From contig JAACJK010000110.1 in the NCBI GenBank assembly GCA_013368325.1, forward strand, positions 1,240,001 to 1,304,000: a stretch of 64,000 nucleotides of DNA, read 5' to 3'. This document shows positions 11,265 through 21,413 of the stretch, piece by piece. The number at the start of each line of letters is the position of its first letter. The stretch's first letter is position 1. This DNA is from Ephemerocybe angulata. Taxonomy: Eukaryota > Basidiomycota > Agaricomycetes > Agaricales > Psathyrellaceae. A model generated the notes under the pieces. The model did not search any database. It was not told the origin of the DNA and saw nothing but the letters and a program-made list of their open reading frames with translations. The translations under genes and the position numbers were made by a program.

Positions 11265-12422
11265 ATGCCAGCAGGCTTCGTCCCCGGAGGTCCGTTTGGG
11301 AAGACGACGATGACGCTGGGCAACGGAACGACGACTTCGTCAGCGCCCGCTGATCCGCACGAGTGGATCATTGCGACATTCACATCGCACGTCCGGCGCT
11401 ACATGAGTCGGGAGCGTGCGGGTACCATCCGCACTGCGATACGGAAAGCGATCGACGCGGGCGACTGCAGCGAACACGACAACCTCCATGTCTTCACAAA
11501 GCTACTCTCGGAGTGGGAACGTTCCACTCGCAAGCCGCCGACCACCACCAGCAGCATAAGGGGGAGTGTCACTGCCCCCTCGTTGCCGTCTCCACCGTCC
11601 CCGGTGGAAACACGGCTGATCACGAGTGTGGTAGGGTTGGAGGAAGGGTTGGAGAAAATGCAGGAGGAGCTGGTTAAACTCTCGAACGAGGTGATAACCC
11701 TCCGAGCGAGGACCAAGGAGGCGCAGGATAACGCGTCGAAGGAGGTGTATTCCCTTCGCACATTGATGGCGGAAGTGCAGGAGATCACGGATAGGGAGTT
11801 TGCGGAGGTGAACCGCAGTCTCGTCACGCTCACCGGCAGCCAGGAGACAATCATCAAGGCTGTGAAGGCGGACGTTGTGCAGGCCAAGAGCCTTGCCAAC
11901 TGCGCGAAGCGCCATTCCGACGATCTCCGCCTCCAGGTCGACGAGCTCGCTACTACGTCTCGGGTGCACAGCGAGGACGCCAGGTCAGTTAACGACCGAG
12001 CTTCCGAGCTCGAGCTGACCCTCGGCCGACGGATTGAGGCGCTCGACGTGCTAGTTGGGGAACTCCAGTCTGACGTGACTGCCAACAAGCGTTCTTCTGA
12101 GCTTGAGCTATCCCTCGGCCAACGGATCGATTCGCTCGACGCACGGGTTGTCGAGCTCCAGTCGGTTTCACCTGCCCCATCACCTCCACGACTTCAGCTT
12201 CCACCATCCCCTCTGCCATCGGTTCCCCGGCGCAACAGGAATCGGCCGCCTCACCGTCGATTACGAATGGGTCAAGCGCACAAGCATGCACCGCAGCTGC
12301 GTGGTGCATCAGCTTTCCGGCAGTCGCACGGCCCATACCCCATCGGCCAGTGTCCCCTCTGCTGCAGTCCCCTGTTCGTCCCTCACCCGGCATTCCGTGG
12401 ACGCCGCATGGCTATGTGCTGA
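11265..12422 (+). CDS. Coiled-coil protein encoded inside the short LTR element
   Basis: An uninterrupted frame of 385 residues from the ATG at 11265; an in-frame ATG at 11184 adds 27 residues that look like translated leader. After a short Gly/Thr-rich start there is a helical domain (PHEWIIATFTSHVRRYMSRE), a Pro/Ser linker, and about 200 residues of heptad-like helix (KMQEELVKLSNEVITLRART). A unit of about 30 residues is repeated near the end: ELELTLGRRIEALDVLVGEL and ELELSLGQRIDSLDARVVEL. The tail is rich in Pro and Arg. There is no zinc knuckle or polymerase motif. A Gag-like, self-assembling role is possible from position and coiled coil, but that is inference. Confidence 0.6.
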   Translation: MPAGFVPGGPFGKTTMTLGNGTTTSSAPADPHEWIIATFTSHVRRYMSRERAGTIRTAIRKAIDAGDCSEHDNLHVFTKLLSEWERSTRKPPTTTSSIRGSVTAPSLPSPPSPVETRLITSVVGLEEGLEKMQEELVKLSNEVITLRARTKEAQDNASKEVYSLRTLMAEVQEITDREFAEVNRSLVTLTGSQETIIKAVKADVVQAKSLANCAKRHSDDLRLQVDELATTSRVHSEDARSVNDRASELELTLGRRIEALDVLVGELQSDVTANKRSSELELSLGQRIDSLDARVVELQSVSPAPSPPRLQLPPSPLPSVPRRNRNRPPHRRLRMGQAHKHAPQLRGASAFRQSHGPYPIGQCPLCCSPLFVPHPAFRGRRMAMC

Positions 12423-12658
12423 GTCTTTTACTTTATGTTACTTTAATTAATCTTTCAGCATCTCTCATGGGCACTTACGGACACTACGCGCATTTGTCAT
12501 TCACGAGCGCTTTCGTCAATATCGGAATTTTTTTTTCTAATTTTACTTTACAATTCGGGTTACTTATACCAGCTGCTTGGAACTCCTTCTCCCATGGGCT
12601 TCTCAGTCCTTTGCTTTCTTTTGTTTTGTGACCTGTATTCCAGGTCAAAGGGGGAGGG

Positions 12659-12883
12659 TGTAACGAGGGGTCCTTCGAAGCCCCTAGCCCATTGACGCCA
12701 TTTGTATTTGTTTGGATCAGAAGCCTCCGCCGCCAGCATAGCACGACGGCGGAGCCTTCTTCCTTTCCTTTAGCCCATATTTTACCCCTGTCGTACACGT
12801 TATAGAGTCGTTCCAATATACTTATTGGTCTTGCTCACTGCGTGTTCCCGGCTAGGGTGATAACAGGGCTACCACCCCTTACA
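12659..12883 (+). repeat. 3' LTR
   Basis: 225-bp LTR, by eye identical to 10896-11120, followed by the second GCCCC of the target duplication at 12884-12888. Confidence 0.9.
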
Positions 12884-13016
12884 GCCCCCTCGCGCCGAGT
12901 CTGGTGTACTGCACCGACGGGGGCACGAAGCGCGTCGCGACGGGGTGATACAGTTCCGCCCTGCATCGTCGTATTACTGGAATGTCATCGCCCGTACCAC
13001 CAAACCTAATGTGTAG
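12884..13016 (+). pseudogene. Displaced original 3' end of the DUF6534 gene
   Basis: When the LTR element and one GCCCC are skipped, the reading frame of the gene at 9198-10900 continues here without a stop for about 42 codons to the TAG at 13014-13016. That is consistent with this being the former C-terminus, now separated from the gene by 2 kb. It has no domain of its own, so the claim rests on frame continuity and the target duplication only. Confidence 0.55.
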
Positions 13017-13163
13017 CCCGTATTCGTGTATCATTACCTTGGATGTATAATAGTATGGACCTTCACCAGATGGATACGTCAAATCAGGGTAACCGGGCGC
13101 GTACATTGCGAATGTCGCTAATTAAAAGTACATGAAAAATCCAGTTCACAAGTCAGCGTTCTT

Positions 13164-13555
13164 TTACTTGTCAGCGACCGGGAACTCCTTCCCCGTCGTG
13201 CTCTTGTACCCTCTCCTGATCGCGTCTGAGATCTGCTCATCCTTCGCCTGCTCGATCGCCGACTCGTTGTTCTGCGGACCCTGCCCCATGCGCTCCTGAA
13301 CGAAGTCAACCCCTATGGACAAGTCAGTATCTGTACGAAGGCACCGCGGATGCGACTAACCCTTGTCGAGGTAATCTGAAATGGGATTAGCGAGGTGAAG
13401 AAAGTTCCGAAGTTATGAGACATACCCTCTTTCTGTTCGCCGGCCTGACCACCCCCGCCCATATTGTTAAATTTATCCATGAGCCCTCCACCGCTCTGCC
13501 GCTGGGAGGCTCCGGTATTCGTGTTGGTGTTTGTCTTTCCCTTGAAGAAGTCCAT
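13164..13555 (-). CDS. Small conserved-looking protein, 97 aa
   Basis: Three exons on the minus strand (13426-13555, 13361-13375, 13164-13312) with a 15-nt middle exon; 97 residues. The protein starts MDFFKGKTNTNTNTG, has a Gly/Gln-rich N-terminal third (GGGLMDKFNNMGGGG), and ends in an amphipathic helical half with DYLDKGVDFVQERMG and DAIRRGYKSTTGKEF. The pattern of a disordered start and a short helical end with KGVDFV recurs in small fungal proteins of unknown function; I would not assign a role. A TATA-like ATATAAGG (minus strand) lies about 45 bases before the start. Confidence 0.7.
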
Positions 13556-13597
13556 GGCTGCGATGATTTCTGAGAACATGAGAAGAGAGCGAAAGGA

Positions 13598-13606
13598 CCT
13601 TATATG
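13598..13606 (-). promoter_or_regulatory. TATA-like element of the 97-aa gene
   Basis: Minus-strand ATATAAGG about 45 bases before the ATG at 13555; the spacing fits a TATA box with a short leader. Confidence 0.35.
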
Positions 13607-13610
13607 TCGC

Positions 13611-14098
13611 GGGGGATGACGATGTCTCGCTTGTGCCTCCGATGCGGTATTCGCTCCACCGAATCCACTTCAGATGTCGCTTTTGGAGCTCCCGTCGTCT
13701 AGACCTGCCTCCCGACAAGCGTCATAACTGCTTTTCGAAGCAAGCAACCATGCTGACGTTATGAGAAGCGTACCATCCTCAGCTCTCATCACACATTTGT
13801 ACGACCCAGACAAGCGTCATATTTTGGAAGCCGTGGTACATGAAGCGACATTTGAATGCAACACGAGAAGCGTACGAAGATATCGAGGGGCCGCATCAGC
13901 TCCCAATCAATTCCCTCCTCTGAATTGTTGGTCCAAGCGTGCGGGGCTTCGTGTTGTGCATTACGGCCCCTCTTAACATCGCGCTCTCCATCGCATAAAC
14001 GCCCTAGCCCAGAACCCTACCGCCTGCCGAACGACCGAGAACATCTGCCGAACGACTGAGAACAGCTACCGAACGACTGAAAACACACAGCGATCCGC
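13611..14098. other. Intergenic stretch, no gene seen
   Basis: This separates the 97-aa gene from the 3' end of RPL10A. Near 14027-14085 a short unit close to CCGAACGACYGARAACA is repeated three times in a row. I see nothing else. Confidence 0.4.
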
Positions 14099-15010
14099 TT
14101 AGTAGAGGCGGATGGGCTTGCCCATCGTGGACTTGATGTGCAGGGACTTGATGTTCTGCCAGTTCTTCTTCAACAGGGAGACGAGGAAGTTGATGCCTGC
14201 AACGAACGTTAGAGAGGAATGGGGGATAAAGAGCGCGACGACGTACTGAGCATGACGTTTCCAAGGACCTGGTCGTCGGTCATGTTGACGTGGCCGACGG
14301 CGACACCGAGGCACAGCACCTTCTTGAGCTGGAACTTGATCGTCGAGCGGACCTCGGTGATCTTGTTGGACAAGTCCTCGGCGTGGGAGACGGGGGTGGG
14401 GAACTTGCCAGCTGGGAGGATGTCAGGGCGCGAAATGGAAAATGGGCGAGCACGACGCACCCTTGGACAGACCGGGACCGAGCAAACGGGGGATCTGCTT
14501 GATGAGGGCCTCAGAGGCGAGGAAAGCGTCGTACTTCTTCGCGAGCTTCTTGACGAGCTTCTTGTTCTTGTTGAGCCTGGAGACGCGGTTAGCCCAGCCC
14601 TTCGAAACGGATATGTCTGCACGCACTTTTTCAAATCGTCGACGGACATGTACTCGAGCTCGATCTGCTTGGCACGATCGATGTCGTTGGCATCGGCGAG
14701 AATGCAGATGGACATGCGGGGGCGGGGGACATTGGGGAGCCTGAAATTTCGCATTAGGCGCCGGCGACGACTTCGAGCTCATCGTCGCACTCACTTGACG
14801 GTTCCAGAGAAACGCTTGTCACGCTGGGGGTCGTAGTTCTTGAGGCCGATCTGGAGCTCGATGGTCTCGACGAAGTTGCGCTTCTTCTCCTGCGATTCGG
14901 CCAAGAGTTCCTTGACGGAGCCCCGCACGCTTGCCACTGAGAGCTTGGAGTTGCTGGGCGGGCGTTAGCATCGAGCTCGTCGTGTCGAACAGCGGCGAGA
15001 CGTACCTCAT
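14099..15010 (-). CDS. RPL10A: 60S ribosomal protein L10a (uL1)
   Basis: Six exons on the minus strand (15006-15010, 14953-14795, 14740-14627, 14576-14461, 14411-14247, 14196-14099) give 218 residues, the usual length of eukaryotic uL1. The protein is a component of the large-subunit L1 stalk that handles the E-site tRNA. Recognisable blocks are [31 protein letters not shown] near the start (read as two adjoining parts), [46 protein letters not shown] and the terminal [13 protein letters not shown]. The first exon is only 5 nt (ATGAG), so the start depends on the splice; the downstream sequence then begins [16 protein letters not shown], which matches the family. Ribosomal protein genes in fungi commonly have early introns like this one. 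Confidence 0.95.
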
Positions 15011-15559
15011 GCTTGATTTTGTTGAGGAGGATGATGAGCAGGATCCGACAGACGATGAGCTCAACAGAAACTTCGTGCCGAGCTCGGCTGTGACTTGTGG
15101 CTTTTGTGACTATACAGTTGTGACATTTGCCGGCCCGTGCCGAATCGCGGCAATTCCCGTGAATGGGCGCTTAAATCGCTTGGCTGAACCTGGCGCCTCC
15201 TGGCGAGGCTGAAGAAGACCCACAACATCTCTCAAAAGGGGACCATATCTGAGAGTGACGATGCCCCTTTATCGTCGTCGGAATGAGCTAATGCGTACTC
15301 AAGTAGAACATCGAAATACACCCATCGAACTACTCGCTCTCGCAGTAGTCAATCAGTCGTGATTAAAGCGTTCAGTCTCCTACACTATCAGTCATGGTTA
15401 ATTCAGTATCCTACATTTCCCAAAGGCTAAACTCCTCGATCGGTGTGGCTTCTTTACACGCAACCTCATGCAACTGTAGGCTGTAAGCGTATCCCGAGCC
15501 TATTTTGCAGATTACGTCAATATGAAACATGGGAAGATTAACTGACACTCACCTAGCTA
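15011..15559. other. Intergenic stretch, upstream of RPL10A
   Basis: It holds the promoter side of RPL10A and the 3' side of the F-box gene at 15560. No further gene, repeat or RNA is visible. Confidence 0.4.
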
Positions 15560-17317
15560 TCAATACTCTTCATCTTCGCTAGCAACGACGACATTTGCCC
15601 ATTTTCGTAACGGCACACGGGCTGGATACGACACTCTGACGGTGAGTCCATCGGTGTCCACACCCATTTCTCTCAGCCGCGCGGGAATGTCGACCTCCTG
15701 CAAGTTGGGAAAGACGGCCCGCACCGAACGGAGTCTCGAAAGCGCATTTGTCCTCCGCTTCGCGATAACGAATTCGAGCAAGTCTGCTTCTGTGAACCCC
15801 TGACCTTCCGGTAGTCGGATAACCTCCAGCCTCGGGCACCACGCGGGCGCAACTGTTACTTTTTGGGACTCGGTGCGAGGTGCCAACCTCTCGAAGAAAT
15901 CTCTTGTCAAGAATGTCTGATCGTTGGGGGGTAGCGAATTGCTGGAGAATCCTAGTAGGCGCAAAGAGGTGACGTTGGGGAGATTGGACATGCAAAATGA
16001 GAAAGCGGATTGTGTGAGGCGGGCGATATTAAATTCCACTTCGGTCAGCTGGTGGCCATAATCCCGGATCCATGCCACAACTACGCTGTTTGTTTCTGTA
16101 GAAGCACCTGTCATGTGTGGCACCCCAGGGATGATTAGCCTTCGAAGTCGTGGTGTGTCGAGTACTGAGGCGAATTCCACCTGGGGTGCACCACCCCGAA
16201 TGGTGATGGACTCGAGCCTTGGGAGGTGAACTAGACCGCCATCGAGCGGCACAGCGCCCGTATCATCCATATCATCCGTATAGAGGGTTAAATCGCACTT
16301 GACGAGGTTTTGGCACATCCGGAGAAGATGCATTGCCTCTTTTTCTTTGAAAACAATTTGTGGGCCCCACTGGCCGCCCCAGCCTCCGAGGCACCCGTCG
16401 AAGCGCAATTGAGTCAGTTGGCCCCATTGGAGATGCATCTGCCGAAAGTCGATGGAACTGGGGCTAAAATGGATACCTTGCAATGCTTTGCCAGACAGGA
16501 TATTCTCCTGGTGGTCTCGACCGAAGGGAACCAAGTCTAGTCCATCTTCAACAACGACCGCGATCTTCAACTGGCGAAGATTTGGAACTTCGTCGGCCTT
16601 GATATCCATGAAGCGTATGACGGAAGGCAATGTAGCGGATCGGGAAGCCATCAGATAAAGGTCAGCTGTCACCCATCGATGAGAGGAAGAACAGACGACC
16701 TCGGACAGGTCAGCCAAGAGCGCGGCCATCCGTTCCCAATTCCGAGTCTCCAAGTCTCGTCCCGCCCCTCCCAGTATCGAAATCTCAAGGAGGTCATCGG
16801 AGACATGGAAAATCATTGAAATCCTGCTGCCATTTGACCGTGAAATCCATATGCGGGCCATGTCCAAATTCCACTGCAAGCAGAGCTCCAAGCGACGTAA
16901 GAAATCGGCCGATGCTGTGTATCGGTGAAGGTGGGGTGGGGTTATTTTGATTGTGCTCCAGAGCGCCGGCGTCTCGAGAGCCAGCTCCCGCCAGTGCTCG
17001 CAGACGTGGCTGATGACGACTGCAGGGTGGGTGTTGGACATATCGGCGTTGCGATTGTCTGGATGTGCGACGAGGGCGATGAAGATAGATGAAAGGATAT
17101 CGTTGGGAGTCCTCTTGATAGGAGATAGTAGGGCAGAATGTCGTGCACTCTCCCTGGTATGAAGGTCTCTGATAGCTGTGAGAGCTTCGATTTCCACGTT
17201 CAATGCATTTGCAACGTTGTCGTTGTTCTGGATAATTGCGCGAATGGAAGGTATTTCGTCCTCGGAGGGGATGTAGTTTGTATCGAGGTACTTGAGGAAG
17301 GGCGATGTTGACTCCAT
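15560..17317 (-). CDS. F-box-like protein, 585 aa
   Basis: A single uninterrupted exon of 585 codons. After a short N-terminal motif (SPFLKYLDTNYIPSEDE) and a helical stretch comes the F-box-like core at about residues 65-125, with LLSPIKRTPNDILSSIF and HVCEHWRELALETPALW. The rest is leucine-rich-repeat-like, with WCPRLEVIRLPEG and FTEADLLEFVIAKRR near the end. F-box proteins typically connect a target to an SCF ubiquitin ligase through Skp1; whether this large agaricomycete family does so is not shown. It is one of three or four related genes between 15 and 25 kb; the relics at 535 and 17600 come from the same family. Confidence 0.85.
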   Translation of the reverse strand: MESTSPFLKYLDTNYIPSEDEIPSIRAIIQNNDNVANALNVEIEALTAIRDLHTRESARHSALLSPIKRTPNDILSSIFIALVAHPDNRNADMSNTHPAVVISHVCEHWRELALETPALWSTIKITPPHLHRYTASADFLRRLELCLQWNLDMARIWISRSNGSRISMIFHVSDDLLEISILGGAGRDLETRNWERMAALLADLSEVVCSSSHRWVTADLYLMASRSATLPSVIRFMDIKADEVPNLRQLKIAVVVEDGLDLVPFGRDHQENILSGKALQGIHFSPSSIDFRQMHLQWGQLTQLRFDGCLGGWGGQWGPQIVFKEKEAMHLLRMCQNLVKCDLTLYTDDMDDTGAVPLDGGLVHLPRLESITIRGGAPQVEFASVLDTPRLRRLIIPGVPHMTGASTETNSVVVAWIRDYGHQLTEVEFNIARLTQSAFSFCMSNLPNVTSLRLLGFSSNSLPPNDQTFLTRDFFERLAPRTESQKVTVAPAWCPRLEVIRLPEGQGFTEADLLEFVIAKRRTNALSRLRSVRAVFPNLQEVDIPARLREMGVDTDGLTVRVSYPARVPLRKWANVVVASEDEEY

Positions 17318-17365
17318 GGTGGTTCAAGTCAAAGCGCAAAATGATCAATGGGCGAATCAGAACGA

Positions 17366-17384
17366 TGTGTGTGTGTGTGTGTGT
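17366..17384. repeat. TG microsatellite
   Basis: A (TG)n run of about 19 bases just upstream of the F-box gene at 15560-17317, within its presumed 5' region. Confidence 0.8.
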
Positions 17385-17599
17385 ATTTTCTAAGGTCGAA
17401 AGGGGCCACTCATACTGACCATCGACCCCCGGGGTGATTACGAGGGAACTCTCCAACCTCATCATGCCCGGTACCGGCCCAGATGTGGTGGGCCGATCAA
17501 ACAGGAGGAGGCTGTGCGGGCGCTAAAATGGAGTGCATGAGAAATAAGGAGTTGACCAAATCCTACATATAATGCGCAAGCCACGCGTTAATACACATG

Positions 17600-17790
17600 T
17601 TTTGCTAGTCATCGAAGTCTACCGGAGTTGGGGCCCCTCCGAGTCGGGCATAAATGACTTGCACGTACTCATGAAATCAAGGTCCTCGATATCTACCTTC
17701 ATCTCCCGGGCCGTCAGTTGTACCAATGTAGCAAGTGTCTGAAGCTGTCCAAAGCTTACATCTACTTGACGAAGTCCTCCGCACCTCCCC
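17600..17790 (-). pseudogene. F-box-like gene relic
   Basis: On the minus strand the frame reads CGGLRQVDVSFGQLQTLATL and continues QLTAREMKVD, which aligns with the end of the F-box family (compare ARLRQVDAVFDTLQTIDIPA in the relic at 535-1104). Nothing upstream on this strand gives an F-box or a start. The minus frame over 17800-17960 is open but I cannot place it in the family. The rest of 17385-18214 shows no gene. Confidence 0.5.
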
Positions 17791-18214
17791 GTGGCACACG
17801 CCCTTCTTCACCCTGCAATGAATGAGACCAGCATTGTAATCCGGCCATCGGAGACTGGATGGACTCGAGGGATTGAGTGTTTCGAAGAAGCGTCCACAGC
17901 ATCAAGAGCGCCCTGGTTGCCTCGATAGTCTGCATGAGATAAAACTGATCGTCTAGGGGCGATTCATTTTTATCCGGGTAAGGGAAGAAAGGCGTATCGG
18001 CGTCTATGGTGGTGGTCGGAGGGAAAGAGACGGCTGGGCCGGGTTGCCACGCAATTGATCGATGAGCGCCTATCGGTATTCATATTGAGGACTCCCAACT
18101 TTCCTCGGCTGTTGCCCAGATTAATCTTTTCAGACAAAAGCCCCGGCGTTGAGGTATCTTTGTGAGCGGTGAACCCAGCACCTGGAACCGCGAACCACGC
18201 CCCCATGGGGTGAC

Positions 18215-19477
18215 GAACGCCTGAGGCTAAGTTTTTCTTACCGTACAGTCTCCATTATTTGGAGGAAATATCTGGAAAGTAGCATCGAGGGGAAAACAAC
18301 TCGTCGATTTCGGATGAGGAGAAGATGCAAGTTTGTGAAGAAAAGGTGTCGGAAACTTGAAACCCCTGATCATGATGCACTTTGCACTTATTTTCTAAAA
18401 GCTTTAAAAGTTGGCCAACACTGATCGAAAACCCAGTTCAATTTCATTCCCAACCAACCAACATCCACCAAAGGCAAGCTACGAAGCACCCGTACTATAT
18501 CGAATCCTACCACCCCATCTCCTCGACTACATGGTTCGTCCTCGAAGTTATTGAAGCTTGGCGCCCGCGGAAGTCGGTGGCAACGACGACTTCAGCGGAG
18601 AACGCAAGGTTGGTGAAACGAGAGGTGTCGTCTTGGACCCTCTTGCGCTTGGAGAAGAAGCTTTTGGAATTCATCTTACTCCCGTCTACCTCAGGATTCA
18701 GCGTCCAAATCGAATGAACTTTGACGGTGTACTCCTTCGGCAGTCGCTCGCAGCTCTGGGGATTGACAGTGAAAATGGGCAAGTCGCCCTCTCCGAGAAA
18801 AAGGCGTATCGGCTCTCCTACAGCCAAATTCTTGGTATAAACAATCGTGGAGCTTTTATCGCCATCGTCGTGCCTGACCTGGATCGCAGTTCGATTGGTG
18901 GTGTCTGTCGCTGTATCTTCTGTGCCGACTGTGTGTGTGTTCCCCACAGTAGCCTTCCCTGTGGAAGGGGTAATCTGTAGCTGTGCCATGGTTGCGTTCT
19001 GCTTGGACGTCTTCTTCTGGTTCGTCTGCGTGATTGCCTGGCTCGTGTCGACCTCTTCTCTGAGGTGACCTATACCGGCCACCCCCACTGTTATAGTATC
19101 CAATATTCGTCGCGTCGCCGGCTTTTACGATGGATCAGTACTGGGGATACTTCTGAACCCAGAAAGGAGTGGGATAACTACCATAATTGTTAGTGGTAAC
19201 GTCTCCCATGGAGAAATTGTGGGCATTTCTGGCTATCTCTGGGGGATCTTCGAGGTCATGATAGAGTAATGAGAGGGGGCTGGACGATGTTGAAGATTGA
19301 GTCCGTTTATGAGGCCGTATGAGCTGGGGGAGCTGCTTTATGAGGGAAGGAATAGGTGTGGCATGCCACTGTCAAAGGTTGTCATGTAGATTAATTTATT
19401 CGAACTGCAAATTCGGCAGTGGCATGAATCTCTTTGAAGGAAGTTCGACAAAGGACGCGTTCCGAACATAGGAACCT
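18215..19477. repeat. Inverted partner of the 5760-8110 duplication
   Basis: Reverse-complement copy of the block at 5760-8110, including both flanks. It carries two deletions relative to that block: about 1.08 kb (matching 6211-7291) and 37 bases inside exon 1, plus a short insertion near 18270-18320 in the 3' flank. Confidence 0.75.
18507..19259 (-). pseudogene. Internally deleted copy C of the local three-exon family
   Basis: The start region (ATG at 19259-19257), intron 1 and the last 180 or so codons of copy B are present, but the whole central domain is missing. The join reads CACCTC followed by AGAGAAGAGG. A second deletion of 37 bases after the fifth codon shifts the frame, so translation from the ancestral ATG stops after seven codons. 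The last part is still open and very close to copy B (for example SQAITQTNQKKTSKQNA), which makes the event recent. A new product starting inside the intact 3' frame cannot be excluded but is unlikely. Confidence 0.75.
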
Positions 19478-19610
19478 TTGAGCATCGGGGCATCAGCGAT
19501 TCTGCCCCGTCTCTAGCGGCGCTTCAGCTCGACTCCGAAGGGAAGATAAAGAACGTAAGTAGTCTCCAAACTCGGGCGAGGTGAATAGATATATATATTA
19601 TACAATGAAG

Positions 19611-21413
19611 CTATACAACAATATCTTCGTCATCAATCGATGGGGGAGCACTGGAGATAAGGGTAATAACAACAGGGAATAGGGAGCACCCCTTTTTGGC
19701 AAATGCTTCTGTTAAGGCATACGATGATGGTTTGGCATATGATATTCCCAACTTCAAGTCCCCCAGATCCACGTTCCTCCCATTTAGAGCCTCCCGGATG
19801 TCTAGAGACTGCACTGTATTCCCCAGGTCCACTGTCACCTCCTCGATCAAAGCGACATCACCGCCCTTCCTTCGTCTGGCGGCGACGAAATTTACCAAGT
19901 CTTTCTCTGTACAAGAAATCCTGTCGAAATGGCACGTAAAATGAGTCAAGGAAGGGCACAGAACGCGGTCGTAGCCCTCGTCGGGGTTAGGGGTGAGCAG
20001 TGGAATGAGGTGCGTATACAGCACCCCGTTCTCCTCATATGTGCTGAAGCGGTCGTACATGGCGTGGATTCGGAGACTTGCAACGTTCGGGATGCATCGT
20101 AAGAGAAGTGCCATTTCGGAGAGTGTATAGAGATTTATCTCCAATCGAACGTTTGAGAGCTGTGCTCCAAATTGCTGAAGCCATGCTAGGACGTCGCGAT
20201 GATGTTCCTTCGAGGCTGGGGCATCACCCTCAATTAACCGAAATGACCGGAGGGAAGGGAGGTGGAGTGAAGTGCGAAAGGCCTCTTCTGGAGACCATCC
20301 ACGAAGAGTAAGTGCCTTGAGGCGGGGCAAGACAATAGCTGGGTAATCCTCGGGGGCTATGACTGGGAGGGGATGGCTGCTGTACCGTGACGAATACTTC
20401 TGAGGGCGTCGAAGCCTTAAGTCGCATGCTTCCAAGTTGGGGCAAAGGCCAAGGAGTTGGAGGGCATCGTATGAGGGAAAATCAAACCCCTCATCATGAT
20501 TCCCCGCTTTCAACTGGGTAAGTCCAGCCCAATTGACGCCAAGGGATGTGTAAGATGGAGTTGAGAAATTGATGACGAGGGAACGAAGGGATCGCGCCTT
20601 CAAAATATTCTCCTTCCACAACGCGACCTTTTTGTCATTCGGATTCAATTGCAAGTGGTTGTCGGGCATGAAGAAGACCGAGTAGTAGAGCTTTGTAAGC
20701 TGCGGGACATCTTCGGCCGTCAATGAGAGCAAGGGAGCTATGACACCGCGCAGTGTGGTCGTGATTTTGAGGTTAACCTTCCCCCATCGTTGACAGGCAC
20801 TGCAAAGGGCGGTGATGAGCTCGGTGAGTGCAGTGCTCGTCGCGTCTCCTGAGCCCCCATCTCTGCCTTTAATATCCATTTCGACCTTCAGTGAGAGAGG
20901 ACTGGAGCCCGCCCGAACTATCCATTCCTTCGTCATCTCGATAACTTGATTCATCCAATTCACCCATCTCCTAGCCCTGTCTTGGGCGATATTGATGTTG
21001 GGGCCGGCGCGCTGGCCATCAATGCCATTTGGTGTCGGTGGGGTCGTAATAACAATCGTATTCCACAGAGACGGTGTCGCGAGGGCGAGTCGACGCCAGT
21101 GCCTACTCGCATGGCTGATGAAAACCGCGGGATGGCTGCGCGAAAGCGCTGATGGCTCTTTAGCGCCATTGACGACCTGGCTAAATATCGACGACAGGAT
21201 GTCCTCTGGAACTCGTCTGATTGGGGAGAGGAGGGCCTCATGCTGGTCGATAATCGATTTGCGGGAATCTCGATGGCGTGTCAACGTTTCAATTGCTCTG
21301 TCGATGTCCAGGAGAGCAGCACGGTTCTCTTTAACATAGCCACGGATTTGGGCGATTTCAGGTTCGGTGGGTGCGTAGTTTGTGTTGAGACGACTGAGAA
21401 ATGGTGAGTCCAT
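19611..21413 (-). CDS. F-box-like protein, about 600 aa
   Basis: A single exon. I chose the ATG at 21413 because MDSPFLSRLNTNYAPTEPE aligns with the start of the paralogue at 15560-17317; an in-frame ATG at 21446 would add 11 residues. The F-box-like core (LLSPIRRVPEDILSSIF, then HASRHWRRLALATPSLW) is at about residues 65-130. Leucine-rich segments follow, and near the end CPSLTHFTCHFDRISCTEKD matches the family position of WCPRLEVI. The neighbouring F-box gene at 21762 is divergent, with a shared upstream region of about 350 bases. Confidence 0.85.
   Translation of the reverse strand: MDSPFLSRLNTNYAPTEPEIAQIRGYVKENRAALLDIDRAIETLTRHRDSRKSIIDQHEALLSPIRRVPEDILSSIFSQVVNGAKEPSALSRSHPAVFISHASRHWRRLALATPSLWNTIVITTPPTPNGIDGQRAGPNINIAQDRARRWVNWMNQVIEMTKEWIVRAGSSPLSLKVEMDIKGRDGGSGDATSTALTELITALCSACQRWGKVNLKITTTLRGVIAPLLSLTAEDVPQLTKLYYSVFFMPDNHLQLNPNDKKVALWKENILKARSLRSLVINFSTPSYTSLGVNWAGLTQLKAGNHDEGFDFPSYDALQLLGLCPNLEACDLRLRRPQKYSSRYSSHPLPVIAPEDYPAIVLPRLKALTLRGWSPEEAFRTSLHLPSLRSFRLIEGDAPASKEHHRDVLAWLQQFGAQLSNVRLEINLYTLSEMALLLRCIPNVASLRIHAMYDRFSTYEENGVLYTHLIPLLTPNPDEGYDRVLCPSLTHFTCHFDRISCTEKDLVNFVAARRRKGGDVALIEEVTVDLGNTVQSLDIREALNGRNVDLGDLKLGISYAKPSSYALTEAFAKKGCSLFPVVITLISSAPPSIDDEDIVV

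Larger units (their letters stand above)
10896..12883 (+). mobile_element. Short LTR retrotransposon with its own ORF
   Basis: Two 225-bp direct repeats (10896-11120 and 12659-12883) begin TGTAACGAGG and end CCCCTTACA, so both have TG...CA ends. The target duplication is GCCCC, immediately before 10896 and after 12883. A purine tract AAAGGGGGAGGG lies just before the 3' LTR. By eye the LTRs are identical, which means a very recent insertion. The internal part is only 1,538 bp and shows no protease, reverse transcriptase or integrase, so it must move in trans. I could not name a primer-binding site. Confidence 0.9.

Noticed and set aside
18558..18980. Plus-strand frame of 140 codons over copy C
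   Set aside because: It is the antisense shadow of the copy C coding frame; the minus-strand reading matches copy B in protein sequence.
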